Part shown: in pieces, positions 40,301-47,387 of the stretch | Numbering within the stretch: the stretch's first letter is position 1 | Layout: each line of letters opens with the position of its first letter | Source: a virus | Virus record (IMG/VR): IMGVR_UViG_3300042402_001861 | Coordinates: 113,365 to 177,364 of that record | DNA length: 64,000 bases | Direction: 5' to 3' (one strand) | Position numbers and translations under genes: made by a program | Notes under the pieces: generated by a model | Database searches by the model: none | What the model saw: the letters and a program-made list of their open reading frames with translations, nothing else | Told to the model about the DNA's origin: nothing

Positions 40301-40554
40301 TTTCCCGCAAGGAGGCTTCCAAAGCAGGAGCCAAGGGCGGAAAGATCAAGTCCGGACGAGACTCGGCCCGTGCCATTGTACGCATGTTGCAGACCAAGAA
40401 GAAGGATTGGACACCCAACGATTGGGAATGGGCACGAAGACAGGTCAATTTCATCACACGCATGAAGGGAGCCCAAGGACCGATGCGTGACGAAAAGGGT
40501 CGCCCAACAAGGAAACTTCTGGCTCTGAAGATTTGGGGCCACAACCCGGAATAA
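37369..40554 (+). CDS. Fusion: NMNAT-like nucleotidyltransferase + RimK-like ATP-grasp + LysX-type aspartyl peptidase
   Basis: 1061 residues from the ATG overlapping the ligase-fold stop. Domain 1 (about 17-205) has GRFNPPTTGH and SASKMR, the HxGH and SxxxxR motifs of cytidylyl/NMN adenylyltransferases. Domain 2 (about 218-535) is a RimK-like ATP-grasp ligase ending in IIEMNASPG. Domain 3 (about 550-660) has KVDTGNSGYNSIHA, RPTVLFDVEF and LADRSHMNYKVLLG of the RimK-associated zinc/aspartyl peptidase family. Residues 680-1061 are Lys-rich, with a phage-type DPRAWKKLPGD and a helical end. MKTFSEAT could be a weak capsid-targeting start. RimK enzymes add Glu-type residues to proteins; the paired peptidase may remove or process them. 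Confidence 0.85.
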   Translation: MKTFSEATKNFKPKGKSVVVAVGRFNPPTTGHELLLKKVKEVQSAKGADAHVIYYSYSNDPKKNPLTAAQKAKYLKQFFPGYKFKQMPKPSAKGSGVYACMQELSDQGYTQVYVVTGADHMTEYQLVKKYIKKTPTQKDGYNFSKYEIISAGERDPDSEGVVGMSASKMRKAAFDKDIKTFMTGIPSGVSKTVAKQMYNDVRKGMSLKEEVIVEETKTPVTIIALTSSMEESEKSTIGKMEEACKKYKVNFHPIRIKTATINIAKASPDKITIENFDGEGNDVTIIPNQTLCVVRGGTMNSEVGIALLMLLQNNGVFMVNERGGMDLCANKLQTAITLKRHNIPHPKTAFVADAESIPDALKQIGGKFPVIVKTLTGAEGIGVSIIESEKSLVSVLQSLWKYGAEIILQEFIPGFTHDVRSICLNGKIFASAKRDKAKGDFRTNIARGSKGGSFELSEDEIKLVETVARVSKCYYVGVDHVVAGGKPYIIEMNASPGSGNVYTLYEDGKPTKDVDGDELVEELVKHLSNKQNWKLFSSVAVVEPIKVAGEEFYGKVDTGNSGYNSIHATDIKINEKNHTVTFKFNGEKEMTKPIQSRIRLRHGSSKEEAVRPTVLFDVEFNGREFKNVKFSLADRSHMNYKVLLGLRFLVQAGVMVDPKDMSASKTKIDEEKLAMQGKEMKSHLDGLISKIREKHGSTNVTYSQAMKIVGATGAARLAARGMIKRDSGKKEKGELGKESVEESKYTTKTGKAVSPARDTKADLPKKYVAGLSKTQKAKRKAQFDKRKDIPDSDPRAWKKLPGDPKETKRKSKYTQLFAKKFGKKVEEAIDQLMKIDSLSIPMSEKVERVREYQSKLQTKEERDICTVFIEVVKNEMYEPYSNIKTTLDEDFEWMMYNSTDSESTARIIKKKLQEVLEIGTNEIVKAYSKMTPGQKYYTEDKAKEEQDALYKEWEKLVNMGPKELESFIDSDEGEEAGLSRKEASKAGAKGGKIKSGRDSARAIVRMLQTKKKDWTPNDWEWARRQVNFITRMKGAQGPMRDEKGRPTRKLLALKIWGHNPE

Positions 40555-40559
40555 TTCAA

Positions 40560-40826
40560 ATGCAAAGATTCAAAAACTACATCTCCGAAGACAAGCCAGC
40601 CGCACATACATCCTTGGAGAAGAAGTCCAAGGCTTCAGGCATCCCTTACCGCTTCCTCAAGCAAGTCTATGACCGTGGAGTGGTCGCATGGAAGGGAGGC
40701 CATAGGCCGGGGGCTGGCCCCGAGCAATGGGGTCTGGCAAGAGTCAACAGTTTCATCGTCGGCGGCAAGACTCGTCATACCGCCGATGCAGACATTTGGA
40801 AAAAGTACAAGGGCAGCAAGCGTTAA
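40560..40826 (+). CDS. Small conserved phage protein with capsid-targeting-like N-terminus
   Basis: 88 residues. MQRFKNYISEDK fits the propeptide pattern (ISE|D). The rest, YRFLKQVYDRGVVAWK, GHRPGAGPEQWGLARVN and RHTADADIWKK, is a compact family I recognise from T4-like marine phages, where it often ends larger internal proteins. It directly follows the large fusion protein. Function unknown. Confidence 0.7.
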   Translation: MQRFKNYISEDKPAAHTSLEKKSKASGIPYRFLKQVYDRGVVAWKGGHRPGAGPEQWGLARVNSFIVGGKTRHTADADIWKKYKGSKR

Positions 40827-40832
40827 ATTTCG

Positions 40833-40839
40833 CTAAATA
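40833..40839 (+). promoter_or_regulatory. T4-like late promoter box (CTAAATA)
   Basis: CTAAATA ends 31 bases before the ATG at 40871, with a GAGGTA ribosome site between. Confidence 0.5.
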
Positions 40840-40870
40840 CCCAAGCATCAACTTCACCTAGAGGTAAACA

Positions 40871-41788
40871 ATGCACAGTAACAAAATCTCTGCCAATTTG
40901 CAAAATGACATTCTGAAGGTTCTTCGTGGCGAAACTATTTCGAAGACCGAACTCCCGACCGCCATCATGGAGGCCGCAAAGCAGGCTTCCATCGATCTGG
41001 GTCATGCCTTCCTTGACGAGGGCTATCTGTCGGCAGAACGCCGCCGCGACATCCTTCGCCGCAACCTCGCAGAGGGGTTGAAGAAGTGCGGATGCACTCC
41101 GACCACGGAAATGATCAACCGCTACGAGGAAGAGGCTTCCAAGCCCGTTCAGGTTGATGCTAAGAAGGAAGTTGCCGAGGAAACCAAGAAGGAAGAAGTC
41201 GTTGATGAGGCAGTAGTGACCGAAACCGAAGAAGAAACTCTTACCGAAAGCAAGGCTAAGGTCACACAAACAAAAGATGGCCGTTATTTCTTCGAATATC
41301 CAGGAATGAGTGCAACAACACGGGCTGGACTTATGCTCTGGGTAAGAGAGGTGTTTGGAACAAACGACAAAACCTACACCTCGGCTAATACTAAGAAAGC
41401 ATATGACACACTTGCCAAACATGCAGATGGAATCAATGCATGGATGAAAAAGAACAATTTCGGATCATTTGCCAACGGTACGCACCCTAACTATAAGCAC
41501 CTTATTGGTTATTATCTGAAGAACCTAAAGGGTGTAAATATTAAGGGCAAGTACGATGTTAAGAATGATCTCGGAGCCGGTAAGACTTTAAAGAAGGAAG
41601 AAGTCGTTGATGAGGCTGCATCCGACATGATGCTTCGCTCTTGGATTCGCAACAATTATCCAAGCGCCGACAACACCAAGTTCAACAAGATCCTCGCAGC
41701 AATGCAGAAGCAGTACAACAAAGACCCCAAGGGCTATACCTACGGTGGCGGCTTCAGCAAGGTTGCAAAGGACGCAGGGATCAAGTAA
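40871..41788 (+). CDS. Hypothetical late protein with an inserted domain
   Basis: 305 residues. Residues 1-100 are helical (YLSAERRRDILRRNLAEGLK), then comes an acidic Glu/Val linker. Residues about 125-235 form a distinct domain (RYFFEYPGMSATTRAGL, KNNFGSFANGTHPNYKHLIG) in more AT-rich DNA. The C-terminal 60 residues (SWIRNNYPSADN, YGGGFSKVAKDAGIK) return to local style. The insert is flanked by two identical 26-base copies encoding KKEEVVDEA. A late promoter and position suggest a virion or internal protein. Function unknown. Confidence 0.7.
   Translation: MHSNKISANLQNDILKVLRGETISKTELPTAIMEAAKQASIDLGHAFLDEGYLSAERRRDILRRNLAEGLKKCGCTPTTEMINRYEEEASKPVQVDAKKEVAEETKKEEVVDEAVVTETEEETLTESKAKVTQTKDGRYFFEYPGMSATTRAGLMLWVREVFGTNDKTYTSANTKKAYDTLAKHADGINAWMKKNNFGSFANGTHPNYKHLIGYYLKNLKGVNIKGKYDVKNDLGAGKTLKKEEVVDEAASDMMLRSWIRNNYPSADNTKFNKILAAMQKQYNKDPKGYTYGGGFSKVAKDAGIK
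41186..41211 (+). repeat. 26-base direct repeat, copy 1
   Basis: This 26-base sequence is identical to 41591-41616, 405 bases (135 codons) downstream and in frame. It bounds the compositionally different domain inside the gene at 40871. Confidence 0.9.
41591..41616 (+). repeat. 26-base direct repeat, copy 2
   Basis: Second exact copy of the repeat at 41186-41211. Recombination between the copies would delete exactly 135 codons and keep the frame. Confidence 0.9.
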
Positions 41789-41803
41789 TCCCTTTCCGAG
41801 AGA

Positions 41804-41810
41804 CTAAATA
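41804..41810 (+). promoter_or_regulatory. T4-like late promoter box (CTAAATA)
   Basis: CTAAATA ends 26 bases before the ATG at 41837, with an AAAGGAGAA ribosome site. This is the best ribosome site among the virion genes and suggests abundant product. Confidence 0.62.
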
Positions 41811-41836
41811 ACAGAGCCCCCAAAGGAGAACCATAG

Positions 41837-42718
41837 ATGCCACTCTGGAAGAACAACAATCGCGAAGAGTCGAAGCCGTCATGGCTGAACAAGATCGAGA
41901 AGAGACTTTGCGTCCGCACCGTCCGTGGTTGGGAGAAGCCCCTTGATGGGTCTTTCTTCAGCCAAGGAACCACCGCAACCAACTCGGTTCCTGTTCAGAT
42001 GGAACTCCTTGTCACCATGCCTTATGATCCTTCGATCACGGGTGGCGTAAACAGCGCATATGCCTACAGAACAGTAGGCGGGCTCTCCTCGGACAGCCGT
42101 GGCATCACTTCGTCCACCGAAGTGCAGTATTCTCCCTACTTCTCGACTCCTTTCGATGGAGACAGCGCCACCGCAGGCGGTCCTGCTGGTGTTGGAGTCA
42201 CCCACGACAACATCACCTATGTTGTTCCCAATGGTGCAACTCGCGGTGCTGGAGTCGGCTACCAGTATGGCGTGAATGCCTATGGCGTGTCCACCCTCGG
42301 TGGCCTGACCGGCGTTACCGCTTACATCAAGATTGTTGCCAACGATACCAACCTGACACAGAACCTAACTATCGGTCTGTCGGGAACCTACAACGGAATG
42401 GCTCTCTACACCGGCATCGGACTGACTGTCGGCAATGCCGCTCCTGCCATTCCAGAGGTTGTGTACAACGCCTTCTTCGGTGCAACCGGAGATGATCCGG
42501 GGATCAAGCAGTATCGTCAAGACAACATCGCTGTTCTTGTTGTCGGTGGCCAGACTGCTGCCGGTACAAAGGTTGTTGATCTAATCGTTCGCGACAACTC
42601 GGGTGTCACCTTCGGCACCATCAACGGTCTGACGGGAGCAACCGGCTTTGCCGAATTCACGCTGTCGTTCGACCGTAATGCCGCCGATGCCAAGTGGATC
42701 ACTTCGTACTCGAAGTAA
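41837..42718 (+). CDS. Virion structural protein
   Basis: 293 residues. The start MPLWKNNNREESKPSWLNK followed by RTVRGWEKPL matches a structural protein type common in T4-like cyanophages (NTARGWVR-like start). The rest is Gly/Thr/Ala-rich and beta-rich, as in capsid decoration or tail-surface proteins. A strong late promoter and ribosome site indicate high expression. Exact position in the particle is unknown. Confidence 0.75.
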   Translation: MPLWKNNNREESKPSWLNKIEKRLCVRTVRGWEKPLDGSFFSQGTTATNSVPVQMELLVTMPYDPSITGGVNSAYAYRTVGGLSSDSRGITSSTEVQYSPYFSTPFDGDSATAGGPAGVGVTHDNITYVVPNGATRGAGVGYQYGVNAYGVSTLGGLTGVTAYIKIVANDTNLTQNLTIGLSGTYNGMALYTGIGLTVGNAAPAIPEVVYNAFFGATGDDPGIKQYRQDNIAVLVVGGQTAAGTKVVDLIVRDNSGVTFGTINGLTGATGFAEFTLSFDRNAADAKWITSYSK

Positions 42719-42731
42719 GTAAGGAGTCAAG

Positions 42732-43328
42732 ATGCGTTTCAAGGACTTGCGTAAGAAGATTGAGGAAGCAATGCTTCCTACCGACTACTACGGTGGGTAT
42801 GTTGTCGGCACAAAGGTTGGACCCTTGGACTCTCAGGACAATGCAGTTGATGCTCCCGAGGCCAGCGTCCACAAACTCACGCATCAGGAATTGAAGAGAC
42901 TCAACACCTTCCTTGGTGCTTCAGAGGACAAGGCTTACATTGATGTGAATGTAGCCATCAACAACATGAAGCAGAAGTTGCAGACACAGGGCATTTCGTT
43001 TGACTTCAAGCCCGATGATGTGATGGAAGACGGCGATCACATCTTCCCGCTGAAGCAGTTCGGCGGACGCTACGGAATGGACGGGACATCCTACAATCCA
43101 ATCAACGACGATGGCATCACCCATCGTCTTGGTCACGGATTGAACCTGATGATCACCACCATGCGTCAGTCAAACGGCCTCACCAACATGTGTGCCAAGA
43201 TTTGTCCTGCCAATGAAATGCCAACCTCTCCCGAGATGAAGCCCAAGAATGCACCCATGAACATGTCGGCAAGCACGGTAATGGCAAACAAGAATCCATT
43301 CACCAACCCGACATTCTCCAAGCAATAA
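42732..43328 (+). CDS. Hypothetical late protein with charged N-terminal helix
   Basis: 198 residues, AAGGAG ribosome site. MRFKDLRKKIEEAML could be a capsid-targeting-like start (IEE|A). The middle has a helical repeat region and an FPLKQFGGRYGMDG loop; the C-terminus is Met/Asn/Pro-rich (NAPMNMSASTVMANKNPF) and probably extended. It is co-transcribed with the structural gene upstream and ends at a terminator. Confidence 0.65.
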   Translation: MRFKDLRKKIEEAMLPTDYYGGYVVGTKVGPLDSQDNAVDAPEASVHKLTHQELKRLNTFLGASEDKAYIDVNVAINNMKQKLQTQGISFDFKPDDVMEDGDHIFPLKQFGGRYGMDGTSYNPINDDGITHRLGHGLNLMITTMRQSNGLTNMCAKICPANEMPTSPEMKPKNAPMNMSASTVMANKNPFTNPTFSKQ

Positions 43329-43345
43329 TCGAAGATATGAAGAAA

Positions 43346-43380
43346 GGGGCATCAGTTTCGGCTGGTGCCCCTTGTTATTT
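43346..43380 (+). terminator. Rho-independent terminator
   Basis: A 10-bp stem GGGGCATCAG/CTGGTGCCCC (one G-T) with a 6-base loop is followed by TTGTTATTT. Confidence 0.85.
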
Positions 43381-43382
43381 GG

Positions 43383-43389
43383 ATAGATA
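43383..43389 (+). promoter_or_regulatory. ATAGATA element, possible variant late promoter
   Basis: ATAGATA lies right after a terminator and 21 bases before the ATG at 43411, so some promoter is needed here. It is the same variant seen at 4974-5008. Confidence 0.35.
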
Positions 43390-43410
43390 ATGGTGTATCA
43401 ATGACTCATC

Positions 43411-43800
43411 ATGCAATTCAAGAAACTAGACAATGACAACTACTCGCTGTATGCAGCGAAATACTACGACAATCCAACTTGTCGTGGAGTTGAGGAATTC
43501 AACGAGGATTTGACCCGCCTGATATACCTCAAGCGTCTGTTTCGCCGCTATCGAAGGACGGGTGAATTGCGTGAGCGATTGATACTGAATCATTTGATTA
43601 CTTTCTACAATGTCTTTGGTGTGGAAGCCGCAACTCGGCTTCTCTTTTTCAAAATAGACCCCGATTTGTATGATGTGTTGAAGACCTTCATTGTGTTCCT
43701 GAACTACATGGACCCAAAGACAAACACCATAGATGGCATAGATATTATTGCAATTCAGTTGGATCAGACGATCATAGATCGATTAAGGACACTCGGGTGA
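43411..43800 (+). CDS. Conserved T4-like phage protein of unknown function
   Basis: 129 residues. DNYSLYAAKYYDNPTCRGVE, LKRLFRRYRRTGELRERLIL and NHLITFYNVFGVEAATRLLF match a small protein that is highly conserved in T4-like marine phages, usually near virion genes. It is highly helical and lacks catalytic motifs. Its stop overlaps the next gene's GTG start. Confidence 0.78.
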   Translation: MQFKKLDNDNYSLYAAKYYDNPTCRGVEEFNEDLTRLIYLKRLFRRYRRTGELRERLILNHLITFYNVFGVEAATRLLFFKIDPDLYDVLKTFIVFLNYMDPKTNTIDGIDIIAIQLDQTIIDRLRTLG

Positions 43801-44525
43801 AGAGCAAGGCACAAGACAAACTCATACAGCATCGCCTGCTTGATCTTGTGCTGACCTCTTGGACAGAACAGCCTGCCTTCATGTGGGGCATCATCAACGA
43901 GCATGGGGCGATTCTACGCAATCGTGTATCCCTTATGACCAAGGAAGAGAAGGCTGCATATCCAAGCAACTTCTATGCTCTTGCATGGAAATTCAAGAAA
44001 CTCCTTGAGACAGCCAAGACTCCAACCGAGATTGCCAAGGCCATCGTCGCTCTCTACGACATCCGCGAGAAGACGAAGGAAGACATGGTGAATCCAAAGT
44101 CCATCGATGAAGCCGCAAGGATCATCTTCAAGGAAACAAACATCGACCTACAGTCGCTACTTGAAGAGAACCACGATGCCCGTCCGCTTATCGGAAAGTA
44201 TGAACTAGACGGAAAGCCCGTGTCATTCGAAAAGCCAGTCATGCCGATTGATGAAATCCTTGGATTCCCAATTTACAGAAATGGTGAAGACTTGTTCCTG
44301 ACTCTTGAGGCAAAGAAGACTAGCAGCGAGGATGGAGCAGCAGCCGTGGCTGTTCCTGCCAACAATGTCGGATCAGGAAACATCGCCGGTGTGTCGCCGG
44401 GTCAGGAACCGCCGGGTCCAAAGGGTGGGTTCAAGGCATTGGCCAAGATGAAGAAGAAAAGGATCATGCAACTCAGGAGGGATTCAAAGACCCTCAATGT
44501 GATTGCCAAAGAAGACAAGGAGTAA
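43797..44525 (+). CDS. Probable virion-associated protein
   Basis: 242 residues with a GTG start overlapping the previous stop. The N-terminal half is helical (LLDLVLTSWTEQPAFMWGII). The C-terminal part has an Ala/Gly linker NNVGSGNIAGVSPGQEPPG and a basic end. That linker type (GxGNIAGxxxGQEPPG) is recurrent in structural proteins of T4-like cyanophages. Function unknown. Confidence 0.65.
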   Translation: MKSKAQDKLIQHRLLDLVLTSWTEQPAFMWGIINEHGAILRNRVSLMTKEEKAAYPSNFYALAWKFKKLLETAKTPTEIAKAIVALYDIREKTKEDMVNPKSIDEAARIIFKETNIDLQSLLEENHDARPLIGKYELDGKPVSFEKPVMPIDEILGFPIYRNGEDLFLTLEAKKTSSEDGAAAVAVPANNVGSGNIAGVSPGQEPPGPKGGFKALAKMKKKRIMQLRRDSKTLNVIAKEDKE

Positions 44526-44528
44526 GAC

Positions 44529-45419
44529 ATGCTTTTTAGATGCTTTGCCGTGGTGTTGGGGGCAACCATCCTATTTGCAAATGGCTGCAAGAGCCTTCCT
44601 CCTGTCGAACCTTCCACGGGTGCAGCATCCGCAACCCTCAATTCCGTGGTTGACAGAACCAACGATGAGGTGGCAAACATCAAGCGAGATGCCTTGGAGA
44701 TCAAGGAAAATACCAAGAGTGCAATGCTGTCAAAGAGTGGACCAGAGATGGTGTTGGGCAAGATCGACAGCGAGGCAGACGCAATCGTTGCCTCTGCCAA
44801 TGACATACAGAAGGAAACCGCCAAACTCAAGAAACTCACGGCAGAGGTGACTAAACTTGAAAAGTCCCTGACTACCTTGAGGATTGCCATGGAAGAAGCC
44901 AAGGCCGCTGCACTTGAACGGCTTTATGGCTACATCACTTTGTTCTGGGTAATCGGCTTCATCTTGATCGCGGCTGGCGCTGCGGTTGCGTTCTTTCTCA
45001 ACAAGACATATGGTGGGATGTTGGCGCTCCTAGGTGCCCTGATGCTTGGGTTTGCCTCTGCATCGCATCGCTATCTTGACGAGATCGCCATGGTCGGTGC
45101 CATACTTCTTGTGGCAGGGTTCATCACGGCTGTGGGAATGATTGTCTGGTCAACCATCAACAGCAAGAGAAGCAGCATTGCCGTCAAGGAAATCGTGGAG
45201 ATGATGCAGATTCTCAAGGAAACCATGACAGACGATGAGAGAAATCGAATCTTCGGGCCGGATGGGATTGCAAGCAAGGTGCAGTCCGATCTGACCAAGG
45301 AGATCATCGCAAAGGTCAAGGAGAAGAATGGTTTCAAGCGGCTTGAGGAAATCCGCAATGCCATGAAGGAGTCGGAGAAGACAGGAGCAACGGGGGCAGC
45401 ACCGCCCGAGTCAAAGTGA
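44529..45419 (+). CDS. Predicted lipoprotein with periplasmic coiled coil and membrane helices
   Basis: 296 residues. The N-terminal signal ends in FANGC, a lipobox-like site (Cys20). Residues about 35-130 form a heptad-rich coiled coil (KLKKLTAEVTKLEKSLTTLR). Three hydrophobic helices follow (about 138-160, 162-180, 190-212), then a charged cytoplasmic tail of about 80 residues. A lipid anchor at one end and membrane helices at the other is the topology of unimolecular spanins, which join outer and inner membranes at lysis. The size and extra helices differ from known spanins, so another membrane role is possible. Confidence 0.7.
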   Translation: MLFRCFAVVLGATILFANGCKSLPPVEPSTGAASATLNSVVDRTNDEVANIKRDALEIKENTKSAMLSKSGPEMVLGKIDSEADAIVASANDIQKETAKLKKLTAEVTKLEKSLTTLRIAMEEAKAAALERLYGYITLFWVIGFILIAAGAAVAFFLNKTYGGMLALLGALMLGFASASHRYLDEIAMVGAILLVAGFITAVGMIVWSTINSKRSSIAVKEIVEMMQILKETMTDDERNRIFGPDGIASKVQSDLTKEIIAKVKEKNGFKRLEEIRNAMKESEKTGATGAAPPESK

Positions 45420-45581
45420 CGCTATGTATGCGTGACCGTTGCTGAAAATCCCACTTTTTCGGGCAGTTACAACAATTATTTTTGCGGCGAGAAAAAGAGG
45501 GCGGAAGTCAACTTTTAGTGAGCGAATCGTTGAGATTTGCTGTTGACTGTCTTCGTTGGTGGTGTATACTTTCCGAACCAC
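45420..45581. other. Intergenic region before the primase
   Basis: 162 bases without a plausible gene. It holds an AT-rich stretch and the primase promoter at its end. I see no convincing terminator for the lipoprotein gene. Confidence 0.5.
45543..45570 (+). promoter_or_regulatory. Sigma70-like promoter TTGACT-16-TATACT before gp61
   Basis: -35 TTGACT at 45543-45548 and -10 TATACT at 45565-45570. The primase ATG is 11 bases after the -10, leaving a leader of only about five bases. Confidence 0.7.
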
Positions 45582-46622
45582 ATGAGCAACTACATCGACA
45601 GCAAGTACATCAACATCATCTCCCCTAGGCTGCAACGCTTTGGGTGGAAGAAGCAGAGCCTTGCTGTCTGTCGATGCCCCATCTGTGGAGACAGCCAGAA
45701 GTCCAAGAGCAAGACGAGGTTCTACTTCTACGAGAAGAAGGGCGGATTCTTCGTCCGTTGCCACAATTGCGACTATGGCACCACCTTGGGGAAGTTCATC
45801 GAATACATCGATCCGTTCGTGTACAAGCAGTACATGCTTGAGAAGTACCGTGATGGTCTTGAGGGTCGCCATGACGGAAAGGCCGATGCCGAGAAGCAGT
45901 TCAAGTTTGAAAAGCCCGTGTTCGAAAGCAAGCGCAGGGAACTTCTGCTTGAATCCCTTGAGCCCTTGACCGATCTGCCCGATGACCACAAGGCGGTGGA
46001 ATTCGTCAGGAACCGAAGGATTCCCGTGGAGCAATGGGAGAGGCTTTACTTCACGGAGGACTTTGGGTGGTGGGCCAAGCAAGTCGATCCCGAGATCGAA
46101 TCCCCTCCCGACGAGCGGTTGGTCATTCCAATCATGCGTGGCAATCGATTGGTTGCAGCACAGGGAAGATCGCTGTCTTCCACGGCTTCCGGCAGGATCA
46201 TTCGCTACATCACCATCAAGCGAGACAAGGACTTGCAGTCCATCTGGTTCGGCTTGGAGCGCATCGACAAGACCAAGCCCGTGATTGTGGTCGAAGGACC
46301 GCTCGATTCGCTGTTCCTTCCCAACTGCGTGGCAATGCTTGGAGCAAAGCACATCGGTGAACTGCCTGCGGAACTTGAGGGATGCAACATTACCTTTGCC
46401 CTTGACAATGAGCCAAGGAACAAGGAAGTGGTGGGAATTTATCAAAAACTCGTGGAAGACGGATACCGTGTCTGCTTCTGGCCTGAGAACATTCGGGTGA
46501 AGGACATCAACGACATGGTGATTGCAGGACACGAACCCAAGGAAATTGAAAGAACGATACGGGAAAATTCGTCAAGTGGGCTGATTGCCAGACTGAAACT
46601 GTCCACATGGCGGCATACATGA
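45582..46622 (+). CDS. 61: DNA primase, T4 gp61 homologue
   Basis: 346 residues, close to the 342 of T4 gp61. The zinc finger is CRCPICGD...VRCHNCDYG, and the TOPRIM catalytic core has VVEGPLDSLFLPN and ALDNEPRNKE. gp61 makes pentaribonucleotide primers on the lagging strand as part of the gp41/gp61 primosome. The start at 45582 is chosen because the longer frame from 45537 would include the promoter. Confidence 0.94.
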   Translation: MSNYIDSKYINIISPRLQRFGWKKQSLAVCRCPICGDSQKSKSKTRFYFYEKKGGFFVRCHNCDYGTTLGKFIEYIDPFVYKQYMLEKYRDGLEGRHDGKADAEKQFKFEKPVFESKRRELLLESLEPLTDLPDDHKAVEFVRNRRIPVEQWERLYFTEDFGWWAKQVDPEIESPPDERLVIPIMRGNRLVAAQGRSLSSTASGRIIRYITIKRDKDLQSIWFGLERIDKTKPVIVVEGPLDSLFLPNCVAMLGAKHIGELPAELEGCNITFALDNEPRNKEVVGIYQKLVEDGYRVCFWPENIRVKDINDMVIAGHEPKEIERTIRENSSSGLIARLKLSTWRHT

Positions 46623-46623
46623 A

Positions 46624-46630
46624 CTAAATA
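46624..46630 (+). promoter_or_regulatory. T4-like late promoter box (CTAAATA)
   Basis: The box ends six bases before the ATG at 46636, so the predicted +1 is the start codon. No ribosome site is visible between. Confidence 0.6.
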
Positions 46631-46635
46631 CCAAC

Positions 46636-47373
46636 ATGAGCGAAGAATCAACAGAACAACCACAGAATGACGAAACAGAAGTTCAGTCCTCTCCCATTGG
46701 CGATCTGATCGACCGTCTGCAAAGCAAGGACTTGATCGGAGGAAAGGACATGATTCGTTCCATCCTCTTCTCCAAGTTGAGGGGACGGCTAGACACCCTC
46801 AATTCAACTACGGCTCCTATCGATGGAATCGAAGTCAATGAACCCGAGGTTGAGATTGCTGAAAGCGGCGTTGGTGCTGCCCTGACTCCTGACAAGCAGG
46901 GAACCGCCCGTAGAGGATTCAAGCCTCACTACCGTCAGTTCCCGACCGAGTTCGTGTGGACCGCCGAGAAGGATGGTCAAATCATCGACACCGCAAAGAT
47001 GAACGCCGAGACTCTTGATCGGGCACAGGAAGCCATGAAGGAACTTGGCAAGATCATGGCCGAGAAGGGTGCGGAGGTCATCAAGATTCATGGTCGCGAT
47101 GGCAAGGTTCTTTCGTCCATGAAAATCGGTGAGTCCGTGGAGGCCGGGGGGTGGAACCTAGGTGACTTGGACAAGATCACCGGAACAGGCAAGGCCATGG
47201 GTGCAAAGGTCAGCGACATGATGGTGAACATCCGCGAAAAGATCGTCAAGCGTGGCGAGAAGTTCGTCATCCTTTCCAAGGATGGCAGCAAGCAACTTGG
47301 CGAGTACGACAACCTTGCGGATGCCGAGAAACGCCTGCGGCAGATTGAGTATTTCAAGCACATGAAGAAGTGA
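46636..47373 (+). CDS. Probable prohead core/virion-associated protein
   Basis: 245 residues. Residues 1-60 are Glu/Gln-rich with a helix (IRSILFSKLRGRLDTLN), the middle is variable, and the C-terminal domain (KRGEKFVILSKDGSKQLGEY followed by ADAEKRLRQIEYFKH) is a small alpha/beta module found in many phages, in which a strand pair is followed by a helix ending in xxIxxxK. The acidic helical composition suits a scaffold or core protein. A late promoter abuts the ATG. Confidence 0.6.
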   Translation: MSEESTEQPQNDETEVQSSPIGDLIDRLQSKDLIGGKDMIRSILFSKLRGRLDTLNSTTAPIDGIEVNEPEVEIAESGVGAALTPDKQGTARRGFKPHYRQFPTEFVWTAEKDGQIIDTAKMNAETLDRAQEAMKELGKIMAEKGAEVIKIHGRDGKVLSSMKIGESVEAGGWNLGDLDKITGTGKAMGAKVSDMMVNIREKIVKRGEKFVILSKDGSKQLGEYDNLADAEKRLRQIEYFKHMKK

Positions 47374-47387
47374 CAAGGAGATAGATC

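Noticed and set aside
45411-46532. Long minus-strand reading frame of 373 codons
   Set aside because: It lies opposite the primase and lacks a start context; the plus-strand primase is certain.
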